Source of the DNA: an uncultured Flavobacteriaceae bacterium
GTDB lineage: Bacteria > Bacteroidota > Bacteroidia > Flavobacteriales > Flavobacteriaceae
NCBI GenBank assembly: GCA_947494715.1
Contig: CANLWG010000008.1
Span: 186,001 to 250,000, forward strand
Reading direction: 5' to 3'
Length of the DNA stretch: 64,000 bases
The notes under the pieces are model-generated. The model saw nothing but the letters and a program-made list of their open reading frames with translations, was not told the origin of the DNA and did no database searches. Position 1 is the stretch's first letter. Each line of letters opens with the position of its first letter. Of the stretch, positions 15,748-25,155 are shown one piece after another. The position numbers and the translations under genes were made by a program.

Positions 15748-16437
15748 ATGACAAAGATATTAAACGTTAGCCACCTTGGGAAGACATATACCAGTGGTTC
15801 CAAAGAATTAACCGTATTGGACGATATATCCTTTACCATAAATGAAGGGGATACCTTTGCTATCGTAGGACCTTCAGGAAGCGGTAAGACCACATTATTG
15901 GGGCTTTGCGCGGGACTGGACCGACCCGGTACAGGTAGCATTGAACTTTGTGGAACCGAACTTCAATCCCTTAACGAGGATGAAAGGGCATTGCTACGTA
16001 ACCAAAAAGTAGGGTTCATTTTTCAGGATTTTCAATTGCTGCCTACCCTAACCGCTTTAGAGAACGTAAGTGTACCCCTGGAATTGCAGGGGGCTAAAAA
16101 TGCAAATGTCGTGGCCAGGGAGCTTTTGGAAAAAGTTGGATTGGCCGACCGTGTAAACCATTACCCCTCGCAGCTTTCTGGAGGGGAACAACAACGTGTG
16201 GCTTTGGCCCGGGCCTTTTCCAATAGTCCCTCAATCTTGTTTGCGGACGAGCCTACGGGAAATCTGGATGAGGAAACAGGAGAAAAGGTGGTACAATTAC
16301 TTTTTGAACTTAATAAGGAAGCCGGTACTACCTTGGTGATCGTAACCCACGATTTGGACCTTGCCCGAAAAACACGACATATTTTAAGACTAAAAGGCGG
16401 TAAGATTTTGGCAGAGGAAAAAGCAACGGCGTTGTGA
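15748..16437 (+). CDS. ybbA: ABC transporter ATPase, YbbA/LolD type
   Basis: 229 residues from MTKILNVSHLGKTY; the open frame extends upstream but the homologous start is here. Walker A is GPSGSGKTT, Q-loop IFQDFQLLP, signature LSGGEQQR, Walker B ILFADEPTG, and H-loop VTHD. It powers a MacB/LolE-like permease that moves hydrophobic molecules or lipoproteins without forming a classical channel. Its TGA overlaps the GTG start of the permease by four bases, so the two are translationally coupled. Divergent from the esterase at 15673, as in E. coli. Confidence 0.92.
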   Translation: MTKILNVSHLGKTYTSGSKELTVLDDISFTINEGDTFAIVGPSGSGKTTLLGLCAGLDRPGTGSIELCGTELQSLNEDERALLRNQKVGFIFQDFQLLPTLTALENVSVPLELQGAKNANVVARELLEKVGLADRVNHYPSQLSGGEQQRVALARAFSNSPSILFADEPTGNLDEETGEKVVQLLFELNKEAGTTLVIVTHDLDLARKTRHILRLKGGKILAEEKATAL

Positions 16438-18989
16438 ACAAGACCGACCGAAATTTAAAAACTACGGCCGGTACCCAATGGTTATTCAAGATGGCCTGGC
16501 GGGATAGTAAGGCAAGCGGCAAACGATTGTTACTGTTTATGGCCTCTATCATTTTGGGTATTGCAGCCGTGGTATCCATTCAATCCTTCAGTGAAAGTCT
16601 TAAAGAAAACATTGCCTTGCAATCCAAGGCACTTATGGGAGCCGATTTTAGGATAGACACCAGGCAATTCCCTACCGAAAAAGTTCAAGCCATTATTGAT
16701 TCCCTAGGCGCGGAGGCGATGGAAGTAAAGTTTGTTTCCATGGCCGCTTTTCCTAAAAATGGGTCGACCAAGTTGGTGGAAATTCGAGGTATGGAAGGAG
16801 GATATCCTTTGTACGGCGATTTGGAAACCTATCCGGAGAATGCTGGTGATACCTATCAAGAGAAGAACGGGGCTTTAGTGGATGCCACTGTAATGCTTCA
16901 GTTTGACCTGAAAGTTGGGGATAGTATTAAAGTCGGGGATGTTACCTTTCCCATTATAGGACGATTGGATTCCGGTCCGGGAACCACTGGCGTATTTAGT
17001 TCGATTGCCCCACCAGTCTGGTTACCTTACGGTTCCATTGAAGCTACGGGATTGCTACAGACCGGAAGTCGTATAGAGTATAATTATTTTTTTAAGGCCG
17101 ATGCGGATACCGACCTGGAAAAGTTAAATGATGAACTTGATCCCTTGCTGGACGCTGAAAAAGCTGATTTGGATGTTCACACCGTAACGAGTCAACGTAT
17201 GGGGCGGAGGTTCGGAAATGTAGGTAAGTTTTTAAATTTAGTGGCTTTCATTGCCCTGTTATTGGGCTGCGTGGGTATTGCCAGTTCAGTACATATCTAT
17301 ATCAAGGAAAAATTACGTTCCGTTGCGGTGCTTAAGTGTATTGGGGCCACCCGCAAACAGACCTTTCTGATTTATCTACTACAAATTGCAGGATTGGGAC
17401 TTTTTGGTGGGATTATAGGTACCGTGGCCGGGTTGATTCTCCAGCAATCCTTTCCTTTGTTGTTACAGGACTTTCTACCCTTTGAAGTGGTGCTCTCGCT
17501 GTCGGCGCGGCCCATTATTATGGGATTGTTGTTGGGCATTTTAATGTCTGTCCTATTTGCTCTATTACCCTTGTTGAGTACCTGGTTCGTATCGCCCTTA
17601 CAGGTTCTTCGCATACAAGAAGGAACTCCGGTGCGTTCCCGAAGGGCAGTGGCACTGGTCATGGGTGGCATTCTGTTGTTCGTTCTGGGATTTGCCCAGT
17701 GGTTATTGGATAATTGGAGATATTCTCTCTATTTCGTTCTCAGTGTATTGGCCGTTTTTTCAGTTTTGGGTGGATTGGCCAATTTGCTCATGCGGGGTGT
17801 AAAGAAATATTTCCCTACTTCATGGGGATTCACCGCCCGCCAAAGTCTGCTGAATCTCTTTCGTCCCAATAATCAGACATTGGTCTTGATCTTGGCCATT
17901 GGGGTGGGGGCTTTCCTGATCAGCACGCTTTATTTTAGCAAAGATATTCTTTTGGCCAAGGCCCGGGTTGAAGATAGCTCAAATAGTCCCAATATCATTC
18001 TATTGGACATACAGACCGAACAGAAAGACGCTGTGACCGAGAGCATCCTGCCTAGAGGGCTTCCGGTCATTGATAATATTCCCATTGTTACTATGCGCAT
18101 TCATAGCATAAAAGGGAAGGCCGTAAACGAACTTCGGCAGGATACTACCTTGAACATGAATAAATGGATTCTTAACCATGAGTTTAGGGTAACCTATCGC
18201 GATTCATTGATCGATTCAGAAATGCTCACTGATGGCGAATGGATTTCCCAGGCCGATGCAGATGTTCCTATCCCCATTTCCGTGGCAGATAATATCGCTC
18301 GGGATGCTCGGGTGGTGGTAGGCGATACGATATTGTTCAATGTACAGGGCGTATTAATGAAGACTTTTGTAGGGAGTGTGCGGATAGTGGACTGGGGCCG
18401 GATGCAACCCAATTTTTCCATACTTTTTCCGAAAGGTATATTGGAGAATGCCCCTCAATTTCATGTAATGACCACCAGAGCTCCGGACGAGGCCGCTTCC
18501 GCCCAATTGCAACGGGAATTGGTTCGCAAGTTTCCAAATGTTTCCATTTTGGACCTACGTCAACTGCTCGGGGTATTGGAAGGCATTCTAGATAAAATTT
18601 CCTGGGTTATCAACTTTATGGCCTTTTTTAGCATCCTAACGGGCATTATTGTACTAATAGGCTCAGTGCGTACTAGTAAGTATCAACGTATTCGAGAAAA
18701 TGTATTGTTACGTACCTTAGGGGCCAAAAGCCCTCAAATATTAAGGATTACCGCTTTGGAATACTTTTATTTGGGTGTTTTGGGAAGCACCATGGGCGTT
18801 TTACTCTCCCTCTTCGGGGCGCAACTGCTGGCACGCTTTGTATTCGAAGTACCTTTTGTACCCTCATGGGCACCCTTCTTGATTTTATTACCGGGTATTA
18901 CGGCTTTGGTGTTATTGATCGGATTGGGCAATAGCCGAAGTGTTATCCAAAGTCCACCTTTGGAAGTATTGCGGAAGGAGGGAGGTTAA
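16434..18989 (+). CDS. ybbP: ABC transporter permease with two FtsX domains, YbbP type
   Basis: 851 residues from a GTG that overlaps the preceding stop. After a first membrane segment (LLLFMASIILGIAAVVSIQ) comes a large periplasmic domain. An FtsX core of three helices follows (VAFIALLLGCVGIASSVHIY, FLIYLLQIAGLGLFGGIIGT and one more). Further helices and a second FtsX core near the C-terminus (INFMAFFSILTGIIVLIGSV) complete about ten membrane segments. Relatives in the MacB/LolCE superfamily handle lipids or lipoproteins. The pairing with TesA suggests lysophospholipid or acyl metabolism, which is inference. Confidence 0.9.
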   Translation: MNKTDRNLKTTAGTQWLFKMAWRDSKASGKRLLLFMASIILGIAAVVSIQSFSESLKENIALQSKALMGADFRIDTRQFPTEKVQAIIDSLGAEAMEVKFVSMAAFPKNGSTKLVEIRGMEGGYPLYGDLETYPENAGDTYQEKNGALVDATVMLQFDLKVGDSIKVGDVTFPIIGRLDSGPGTTGVFSSIAPPVWLPYGSIEATGLLQTGSRIEYNYFFKADADTDLEKLNDELDPLLDAEKADLDVHTVTSQRMGRRFGNVGKFLNLVAFIALLLGCVGIASSVHIYIKEKLRSVAVLKCIGATRKQTFLIYLLQIAGLGLFGGIIGTVAGLILQQSFPLLLQDFLPFEVVLSLSARPIIMGLLLGILMSVLFALLPLLSTWFVSPLQVLRIQEGTPVRSRRAVALVMGGILLFVLGFAQWLLDNWRYSLYFVLSVLAVFSVLGGLANLLMRGVKKYFPTSWGFTARQSLLNLFRPNNQTLVLILAIGVGAFLISTLYFSKDILLAKARVEDSSNSPNIILLDIQTEQKDAVTESILPRGLPVIDNIPIVTMRIHSIKGKAVNELRQDTTLNMNKWILNHEFRVTYRDSLIDSEMLTDGEWISQADADVPIPISVADNIARDARVVVGDTILFNVQGVLMKTFVGSVRIVDWGRMQPNFSILFPKGILENAPQFHVMTTRAPDEAASAQLQRELVRKFPNVSILDLRQLLGVLEGILDKISWVINFMAFFSILTGIIVLIGSVRTSKYQRIRENVLLRTLGAKSPQILRITALEYFYLGVLGSTMGVLLSLFGAQLLARFVFEVPFVPSWAPFLILLPGITALVLLIGLGNSRSVIQSPPLEVLRKEGG

Positions 18990-19029
18990 CGATTCCGTAT
19001 TTTGCATTGCAATAACGAAAAATAACTAT

Positions 19030-19191
19030 GAGCCTGTTTTGAAATATGTCAATTGTTTTTTTATGGTTCTTTTTGCGCCTAACTTCGTTAAAATTTTCGG
19101 CCGTAGCCCATGCTATGCCCTCAAATTTTGCCTAGTTATGCATCAAAAACAGCCTATAAGAAATTTCAATCACATATTTCAAAACAGGCTC
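19030..19191. mobile_element. 162-bp palindromic MITE-like element, copy A
   Basis: Ends are perfect inverted repeats (GAGCCTGTTTTGAAATATGT with ACATATTTCAAAACAGGCTC), flanked by TAT on both sides as a likely 3-bp target duplication. The interior folds back on itself (TTTTTGCGCC... with ...GCATCAAAAA; GTAGC-CCAT-GCTAT at the tip). There is no open reading frame. It ends 29 bp before the aldo/keto reductase ATG. Confidence 0.75.
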
Positions 19192-19220
19192 TATATTAAA
19201 TTCCAATTAAGACATATACC

Positions 19221-20174
19221 ATGAATTACAGGAATATTCCTAAAACCGATTTAAAGGTATCCGAAATTTGTCTCGGTACCTGGGCTATGGGCAATGATTT
19301 TTGGGGAGATGTAGATGACGATGCCTCCATACGGACCATACAGGCTGCCTTGGACTCGGGCATTAATTTTATCGATACCGCACCGGCCTATGGTGCCGGA
19401 CATGCAGAGGGTGTGGTGGGCAAGGCCATAAAGGGGCGTCGTGATAAAATGATTCTCGGAACAAAGACCGGGGTTACCCGTACGTCCGACAGTTTTTTAC
19501 GAGATCTTAGGCCGGAGACCATTCTTAGGGAAATAGATGAATCACTTTCACGCTTGGGAACAGATTATATAGATTTATATCAGATACATTGGCCGGATGT
19601 CAATACCCCTTTGGAGGATTCCCTGGAGACACTTTTGAAGCTTCAGGAACAGGGCAAGTTCCGTTATTTGGGTGTTTCCAATTTTACGATGGAGTTGATG
19701 GAACAGGCCAAGAGTTTGGTCAATATTGTAAGCCTACAGCCCAACTATTCCATGCTTCAGCGAAAGATAGAGGAAACGCTGGTGCCCTACTGCCTTAAAA
19801 ATGAAATAGGTCTTACTACCTATGGCACCCTTGCAGGCGGACTGCTGACCGGAAAATATCGGGAGCTCCCCAGTTTTGAGGAAAATGATAATCGCAGCCA
19901 CTTTTACAACTATTATAGACCTGAAATTTGGCCGCAGATTCAAGGACTTCTGGCGCTTTTGGATGATTTCGCTGAAAAGTATGAATGCCCTGTATCCCAC
20001 ATTGCAATTGCCTGGGCTTTGCAACAGCCTGGTATTATTTCGGTGCTAGTTGGGGCCAAGAACGAAAAACAAGCGATTTCCAATGCGGCCGCTTCCAAAA
20101 TCAAATTAACGGAGGCCGAAGGTCGGGAAATAGACCGGTACACTAGAAAGGAGCTGGCGAATGTAGCCTTTTAG
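19221..20174 (+). CDS. Aldo/keto reductase
   Basis: 317 residues with the complete AKR barrel. The catalytic tetrad is visible: Asp in FIDTAPAYG (with Tyr), Lys in LGTKTGV, and His in YQIHWPD. The NADP-binding C-terminal segment is VLVGAKNEKQAISNAA. The N-terminal start MNYRNIPKTDLKVSEICLG is typical. It reduces or oxidises sugar aldehydes or similar carbonyls. The gene is alone on the plus strand, preceded at 29 bp by the palindromic element, and convergent with the phosphotriesterase-like gene 10 bp away. Confidence 0.93.
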   Translation: MNYRNIPKTDLKVSEICLGTWAMGNDFWGDVDDDASIRTIQAALDSGINFIDTAPAYGAGHAEGVVGKAIKGRRDKMILGTKTGVTRTSDSFLRDLRPETILREIDESLSRLGTDYIDLYQIHWPDVNTPLEDSLETLLKLQEQGKFRYLGVSNFTMELMEQAKSLVNIVSLQPNYSMLQRKIEETLVPYCLKNEIGLTTYGTLAGGLLTGKYRELPSFEENDNRSHFYNYYRPEIWPQIQGLLALLDDFAEKYECPVSHIAIAWALQQPGIISVLVGAKNEKQAISNAAASKIKLTEAEGREIDRYTRKELANVAF

Positions 20175-20184
20175 GAACAAAGAC

Positions 20185-21276
20185 CTAAGGTGTTAAGGAA
20201 TACGCTTTTATGGGATTTTTGATCGTTATCAGGTCTATTTCCGCTTTGGTAAACCCTAACTTTTGAAGCCGCGGCAACAATACTTCATCTATGGTTTGGT
20301 AGGGCACATTTTTTCCCTTATCAAAAGGTGCCAGTTTAATAGTGCCATTGTCGTCCTCAACGCTCCATCCATTATCATGGGAAATCAAGAGCCTGGAAAG
20401 TAGCTGGTTTTCCTTTAAGACCCGTATCATGTTTATATAGTTGTCCAATTTTTCGGAACTTACCCCATCCAGACTTATCCATACCCCTTTTTTGGCAAGA
20501 GCTACCCTTTCCTCATCCTTGGCGTTTTGGGCATGGACCCATATCATGTTTTTACCATCTACACCTGCCTCTGTGATCATTTGATATTCCGAAAGGGCCG
20601 CTTCACCATCACCGGTATGCATGGCCATTTGTAAGCCACTTTTTTTATGTAGGATGATGGCCGCCTGCAACAATTTCTCCTCAATTGCATCCAAGGGTCC
20701 CTTTCCAACACCTAGTTTTATAAATCCGGGCCGGATACCTGTATCCCCAATGCCTTCCCGCCACTCCTTTTCCCAGCGTTTTGCTAGGGTTTTGCTACTT
20801 TCGCTATAGGCATGTTTGGGCAAGAATTTTTTGTCAACTGCTGCGTAGTAACCTGTATTGGTAACAATTTTAAGACCAGAAAGCTCAGAGAGCGCTTTTA
20901 GCAACTCCACATCCCGACCAATATAGTTGGGGGTACATTCAAAGAAGAGTCCATAGCCCATTTCCTTTAGATTTTTAAGATGGGGCAAAATAGAGGTTAT
21001 AGCGACATCCCTGGAGTAACGGGGTTGCGGTGCGATTTCCGCACCTAGAAAATCCGTGGTGGCATGCTCATGAGGTAGTATGCTGCCTAGATTTTCCAAA
21101 CCGATTTTTCCGGTGACCGTCATGATAAAAGCACCCTTATTTTTCTCTTGGGACTGCAAAGAAACTGGTCCCGATAGGAGTGCGCTGAGAATAAGCAGCT
21201 TCCATAGCCTTCTATGGAACTGATTTTGATTCCTTTTGCTTAAGTGAACATCTCCGGTGCCAAGAGAATTTTTCAT
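20185..21276 (-). CDS. Phosphotriesterase-family metal hydrolase, exported
   Basis: 363 residues. After a basic N-terminus (RRLWKLLILSALLSGPVSLQ) that looks like a signal peptide, the family core begins ENLGSILPHEHATTD with the H-x-H metal ligands. The carboxylated Lys is in FIKLGVG, further His in MAMHTGDGE and WVHAQN, and the metal Asp in LLISHDNGW. That is the binuclear site of PTE/PHP lactonases. Members hydrolyse lactones or phosphotriesters. Substrate unknown. It lies between two palindromic elements. Confidence 0.85.
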   Translation of the reverse strand: MKNSLGTGDVHLSKRNQNQFHRRLWKLLILSALLSGPVSLQSQEKNKGAFIMTVTGKIGLENLGSILPHEHATTDFLGAEIAPQPRYSRDVAITSILPHLKNLKEMGYGLFFECTPNYIGRDVELLKALSELSGLKIVTNTGYYAAVDKKFLPKHAYSESSKTLAKRWEKEWREGIGDTGIRPGFIKLGVGKGPLDAIEEKLLQAAIILHKKSGLQMAMHTGDGEAALSEYQMITEAGVDGKNMIWVHAQNAKDEERVALAKKGVWISLDGVSSEKLDNYINMIRVLKENQLLSRLLISHDNGWSVEDDNGTIKLAPFDKGKNVPYQTIDEVLLPRLQKLGFTKAEIDLITIKNPIKAYSLTP

Positions 21277-21344
21277 ATAGAAAGTTATTAATTGTCCCCC
21301 AGTATAACAAGACTTTGGACAGATGATTTATAATATTATATTTA

Positions 21345-21506
21345 GAGACTGTTCTGAAATATGTCAATTATTTTTTTATGCCCCTTTTTGCGTCTTATTT
21401 CGTTAAAATTTTGAACCGTAGCTAAGGCTATGCTTAAAAATTTTGCCTCATAACCCATCAAAAATAGCCTATAAAGAATTCTAACCACATATTTCAAAAC
21501 AGTCTC
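21345..21506. mobile_element. 162-bp palindromic MITE-like element, copy B
   Basis: Same length as copy A, ends GAGACTGTTCTGAAATATGT and ACATATTTCAAAACAGTCTC, flanked by TTA on both sides. Differences from copy A are paired: C-G becomes A-T at the fourth terminal position, and GG/CC near the tip becomes AA/TT around a GTAGC-TAAG-GCTAT loop. No open reading frame. It ends 27 bp before the PepSY gene ATG. Confidence 0.75.
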
Positions 21507-21533
21507 TTAGTGTTTTAGCAGACCTGTCCAAGA

Positions 21534-22634
21534 ATGAAGAAAGGACTTTTCAAAAGAATTATACACAATATCCATTTATATGTGGGTCTCACTATTGGCC
21601 TTCTGTTTTTTATCATTGCTTTTTCCGGTGCATTGTATGCCTGGGATGCCGAAATCAGCCATAGGATTTACAAGCAAAGTGTTGTGGCTCAGGATGAACC
21701 TTTCGTATCCGTCTCCGAATTGAGGGCCAAACTGACCCAAAAGTTTCCCGAAGGGGATTTTCGGGCGGTTACCTTTCAGGGGAAATCTTCCGCTGCCAAA
21801 GTACTGGTATATGCACCGGGCACCTATTACTATGCTTTTATGAATCCTTATACGGGAGGGATTCAACATTTGCAGAATATGAAAGAGGGTTGGTTGAACC
21901 ACTTGAAATCCTTGCACCGCAATTTGCTTTTGGGCGATGTAGGGAGGGTAATTGTACATTGGGTTACCCTTTTATCCTTTTTCATGGTATTGACCGGATT
22001 GGTCCTTTGGTGGCCACACCGGAAATCGCGAAGAAAATACCATTTTGCCATTAATTTAAGGTCCAGACCGGTAAAACTGAATTACGACCTACATAATGTA
22101 TTGGGTTTTTATGCTTCATGTATTGGAATTTTTACCATTCTAACAGGCATCTTTTGGGGATTTGAACCCATACGAAATGGGTTAAAGATATTGACCCAGG
22201 AAAATGAAGTGGTGTATGACATTCCTGTTTCGGGTATAGAAAGCAAGACCCTGGATTATGATCCAAACCAGAAAGTGGATAGCTTGGCCACCGCTTTTTT
22301 AGTGAAATTCCCGGACAGGCGTGTACGTATAAGTTACCCTCACAAGGAGACGGATGCGATACAACTTGCCGTAATACACCCTCAAGAATTGGTATATAGC
22401 ACGGACCATTATCATTTTGACCAATATACGGGGGCTTTGCTCCAAGGGAATTTTCAGAATGAGCTCCATAGCAGAGCCAGTGCTTTTACTACCTTAAACG
22501 GACTGGTCTATGATATTCATTTGGGAAACCTAGGTCACTTTTTGGGCCGCCTTTTGGTCAGCCTTACCGCTTTGGTCTTGGCCTCCCTACCGATTACGGG
22601 TTTTATTATTTGGTGGGGGAAACGAAACGCTTAG
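21534..22634 (+). CDS. PepSY-associated transmembrane protein
   Basis: 366 residues. The N-terminus IIHNIHLYVGLTIGLLFFII is the first helix of the PepSY_TM family, with further helices around 150 (HWVTLLSFFMVLTGLVLWWP), 195 (LGFYASCIGIFTILTGIFWG) and the C-terminus (LVSLTALVLASLPITGFIIWW). PepSY segments lie between them (DHYHFDQYTGALL). The family is usually next to TonB-dependent siderophore receptors and is thought to reduce or help release ferric siderophores. No receptor is adjacent here, so the role is unsure. Confidence 0.85.
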   Translation: MKKGLFKRIIHNIHLYVGLTIGLLFFIIAFSGALYAWDAEISHRIYKQSVVAQDEPFVSVSELRAKLTQKFPEGDFRAVTFQGKSSAAKVLVYAPGTYYYAFMNPYTGGIQHLQNMKEGWLNHLKSLHRNLLLGDVGRVIVHWVTLLSFFMVLTGLVLWWPHRKSRRKYHFAINLRSRPVKLNYDLHNVLGFYASCIGIFTILTGIFWGFEPIRNGLKILTQENEVVYDIPVSGIESKTLDYDPNQKVDSLATAFLVKFPDRRVRISYPHKETDAIQLAVIHPQELVYSTDHYHFDQYTGALLQGNFQNELHSRASAFTTLNGLVYDIHLGNLGHFLGRLLVSLTALVLASLPITGFIIWWGKRNA

Positions 22635-22708
22635 GGGTAAAGAACCCGAAGTTCATACTCTCAATTTCTAGATATACGGATTCAGGGGTTTATGGTTCAC
22701 TTTGAAGA

Positions 22709-24001
22709 CTATTCGTTTAGCCTTCCATATAACCATTCATTTCGCAATTCCCTTTGCTCCGGAAAAGTCCAATGTTGTGTTTCTTGAAAAACGTGTAATT
22801 CCTTTTTGGCATCGATTACGTTATAGGCAGCGAACATGGAGGCCGGCGGACATACATTATCGTTGTATCCCCAACTATACCATCCCGGGACTTTTACGAA
22901 TCTGGCAAAGTTGACGACATCAAAATATTTTGAGGTTTCGATTTTTTCAGGTTTATTGGTATACTCGTCTACGAAAATTTGGGGCCAGCCTCCGGCACGA
23001 CCGTGCAAAAATCCAGTTAAGTCGGAAAGTGCGGGGTAAAAAGCGCCCAAATAATCGATTCGTTCATCCAAGCCTGCGGTAACGATAGAAAGCGCACCAC
23101 CCTGACTTCCACCGGTGACCCCAATATCCTCACCATTAAAGCTTTCAAGGCTTTCGATAAAATCCACGGCCCTAACACAACCTAAATAGACGCGTTTGTA
23201 GTAGGCATTGTCTTTATCGTCCAAATTGGTGGTCCAATAACTGTTCAACGCACCCTGCATAAGATTGTCATACACTTTCTTCTCCAGATTTACCGGTATC
23301 CCGTGAATACCTATGGTAAAAGATAGAAATCCAGCCTCGGCATCGGAGACCTCTCCATAGTAGGGTCGGATACCGGCCCCAGGAACCCGCAGGATTGCCG
23401 GGTATTTTCCTTCCTTTTTAGGTTTACATAAAATCCCATAAATTTTGCCTTTGATGTTGTCCAATTCTACATGGTAGACGTCCACTTTGTCCGTACATCT
23501 TTCCGGTAATAAGGTCATGACCGGGTTTATGGGGATCTCTGCCAGTTCTTCCTTACCCTTGTTCCAAAATTCCTCAAAATCCTTCGGTAAGGTAGTGGTC
23601 GGTTTTATTTTATTGGGAGCAAAACCCACCGTGGTATAGGAGGAATATTCCTTGCCATCTACCGTTACGGTCGCCGTACAACGCAGAAAACCGGGTTCAT
23701 CCATTTTCTTGGCCTTGATTTTGGCCGTCCCGTTTTTTAGGGATACGGTTCCTTCGTCCCAAATTTTTATCGTTCGATAACCGGGATCCGGTTCAATGAT
23801 ATAGCCAATTTCCACTCCTTCCAAGGAAACATTGTTTCGCAAAGCAGAAATGGAAAATTCAGGGCGATCCCCAACAGCATAGGTCCAATCCGTCTGGTCC
23901 GGGGACACGATTATTTTTACCAATTTCCTTTGTGGTTGGGCATGTGTGCTGAAGCACAGGAGTGCGATACAGACAATGGGGAGGTACATTTTGAAATTCA
24001 T
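22709..24001 (-). CDS. Exported CE7-like acetyl xylan esterase with Ig-like N-terminal domain
   Basis: 430 residues. A signal peptide (IVCIALLCFSTHAQ) is followed by a beta-sandwich segment of about 110 residues (SFALRNNVSLEGVEIGYIIE style), then the alpha/beta-hydrolase of the CE7 acetyl xylan / cephalosporin-C deacetylase family. The nucleophile is Ser in GVTGGSQGGALS, the Asp is in NDNVCPP and the His in ETQHWTF. It removes acetyl groups from plant or algal polysaccharides or oligosaccharides in the periplasm. Monocistronic; neighbours do not obviously share its substrate. Confidence 0.85.
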   Translation of the reverse strand: MNFKMYLPIVCIALLCFSTHAQPQRKLVKIIVSPDQTDWTYAVGDRPEFSISALRNNVSLEGVEIGYIIEPDPGYRTIKIWDEGTVSLKNGTAKIKAKKMDEPGFLRCTATVTVDGKEYSSYTTVGFAPNKIKPTTTLPKDFEEFWNKGKEELAEIPINPVMTLLPERCTDKVDVYHVELDNIKGKIYGILCKPKKEGKYPAILRVPGAGIRPYYGEVSDAEAGFLSFTIGIHGIPVNLEKKVYDNLMQGALNSYWTTNLDDKDNAYYKRVYLGCVRAVDFIESLESFNGEDIGVTGGSQGGALSIVTAGLDERIDYLGAFYPALSDLTGFLHGRAGGWPQIFVDEYTNKPEKIETSKYFDVVNFARFVKVPGWYSWGYNDNVCPPASMFAAYNVIDAKKELHVFQETQHWTFPEQRELRNEWLYGRLNE

Positions 24002-24186
24002 GTCGGATATTTTAAAGTTTGATAGGGTTGGTTCAATTAGATGTTACAAATTGTGGGAATATACTAAAATGGACGCATATTATTGGAAACAACAAACGAA
24101 AGGTTTGGATTGATTTGGAAATTCTGGACTACACGGATTTTAGGTCTTCGATTGTCCCAAAGGTCTTTCTTACGGTAATAATTGCG

Positions 24187-24987
24187 TTACTTTTTGATAC
24201 TTGCGGGCTTCTTACCGATTATATACAAATAATCCCCTAAATCATTTTCGTAGGATTTTCTTATTTGCTCATATTTTCCAGTATCCAGATCTTTTCTCAA
24301 ATCTGCCAACCCTTCTTCTACTTCTGTCCTATGGGCCAAGGACGAAAAAGAGGAAATCCCATGCCTGACGCTGTCATCAAAATAGATTTCGGGGTTTTGC
24401 TTTCCGCAGTACAGGAACTTATCCTGTAGGTCTGGTAGAACAAAATATTTTTCGGTTTTGCATTTTTCAAAGCCAGAAGCTGTCATTGCTGTTTCCACCG
24501 CAGCGTAGGAAGGCATTTGGGTCATGGAATCGGACAGCATTTTTGGAAAGTACCGATTTAACCAATACCCTTTCATCTGTTCCGGAGTGGATGTAAAAAC
24601 CACCATCGCCCCTCCTTCCCTTAAAACTCTAAAAAGCTCTGAAAACCCTTTTTTTAAGTCAGGCCAATGATGGATAGTCAGTGACGCCATTATGCCGTCA
24701 ATAGATGCACTCTCCAACCCAGTGTTTTCGGCAGTACCGATACGCCAAGAAATCTGTTGGTTCCGGGATTTGGCTTTTTCCAACATTTTATTGGACGGGT
24801 CGATTCCAATGAATTTGAACCCTCTTTTTTGCAGTGCATCCGTATAATTTCCTGTCCCACAACCTATATCCAGATACTGCCCATTTTTATTGGGACTTAG
24901 ATGATGGAGTAAGCGCTCCGTAAGATATTTATCAGCTTTGCGGGTCTGGTCATAATTGTGACCTATGGTATCGTATTTTATTCCCAT
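24187..24987 (-). CDS. Class I SAM-dependent methyltransferase
   Basis: 266 residues from MGIKYDTIGHNYDQTRKADK, a start that matches the family; the longer form adds 27 low-complexity residues. Motif I is LDIGCGTGNYTD, motif II GTAENTGLESASIDGIMA, then ASLTIHHWPDL and FTSTPEQMKG. This is the UbiE/Coq5-like fold without a recognisable substrate signature. It is separated from both neighbours and no operon is obvious. Confidence 0.85.
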   Translation of the reverse strand: MGIKYDTIGHNYDQTRKADKYLTERLLHHLSPNKNGQYLDIGCGTGNYTDALQKRGFKFIGIDPSNKMLEKAKSRNQQISWRIGTAENTGLESASIDGIMASLTIHHWPDLKKGFSELFRVLREGGAMVVFTSTPEQMKGYWLNRYFPKMLSDSMTQMPSYAAVETAMTASGFEKCKTEKYFVLPDLQDKFLYCGKQNPEIYFDDSVRHGISSFSSLAHRTEVEEGLADLRKDLDTGKYEQIRKSYENDLGDYLYIIGKKPASIKK

Positions 24988-25155
24988 AACTCGTTTGCAA
25001 AGGTAACACGATCGATTAGTGTGGTAGGTGCTATTCTTTAATTTTGTTTCCTGTTTTCGTTCCGGCAATTAGTCCCATAAGCCATTAAGTTTAACATAAC
25101 CCGGCACACACATATTACCAAAAGGAGCTCATGGCTTTCTAAAACGAAATTAAAT

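Noticed and set aside
19030-21506. A composite transposon made of two palindromic elements and the two genes between them
   Set aside because: Each element has its own 3-bp target duplication, so they moved independently, and no transposase is present.
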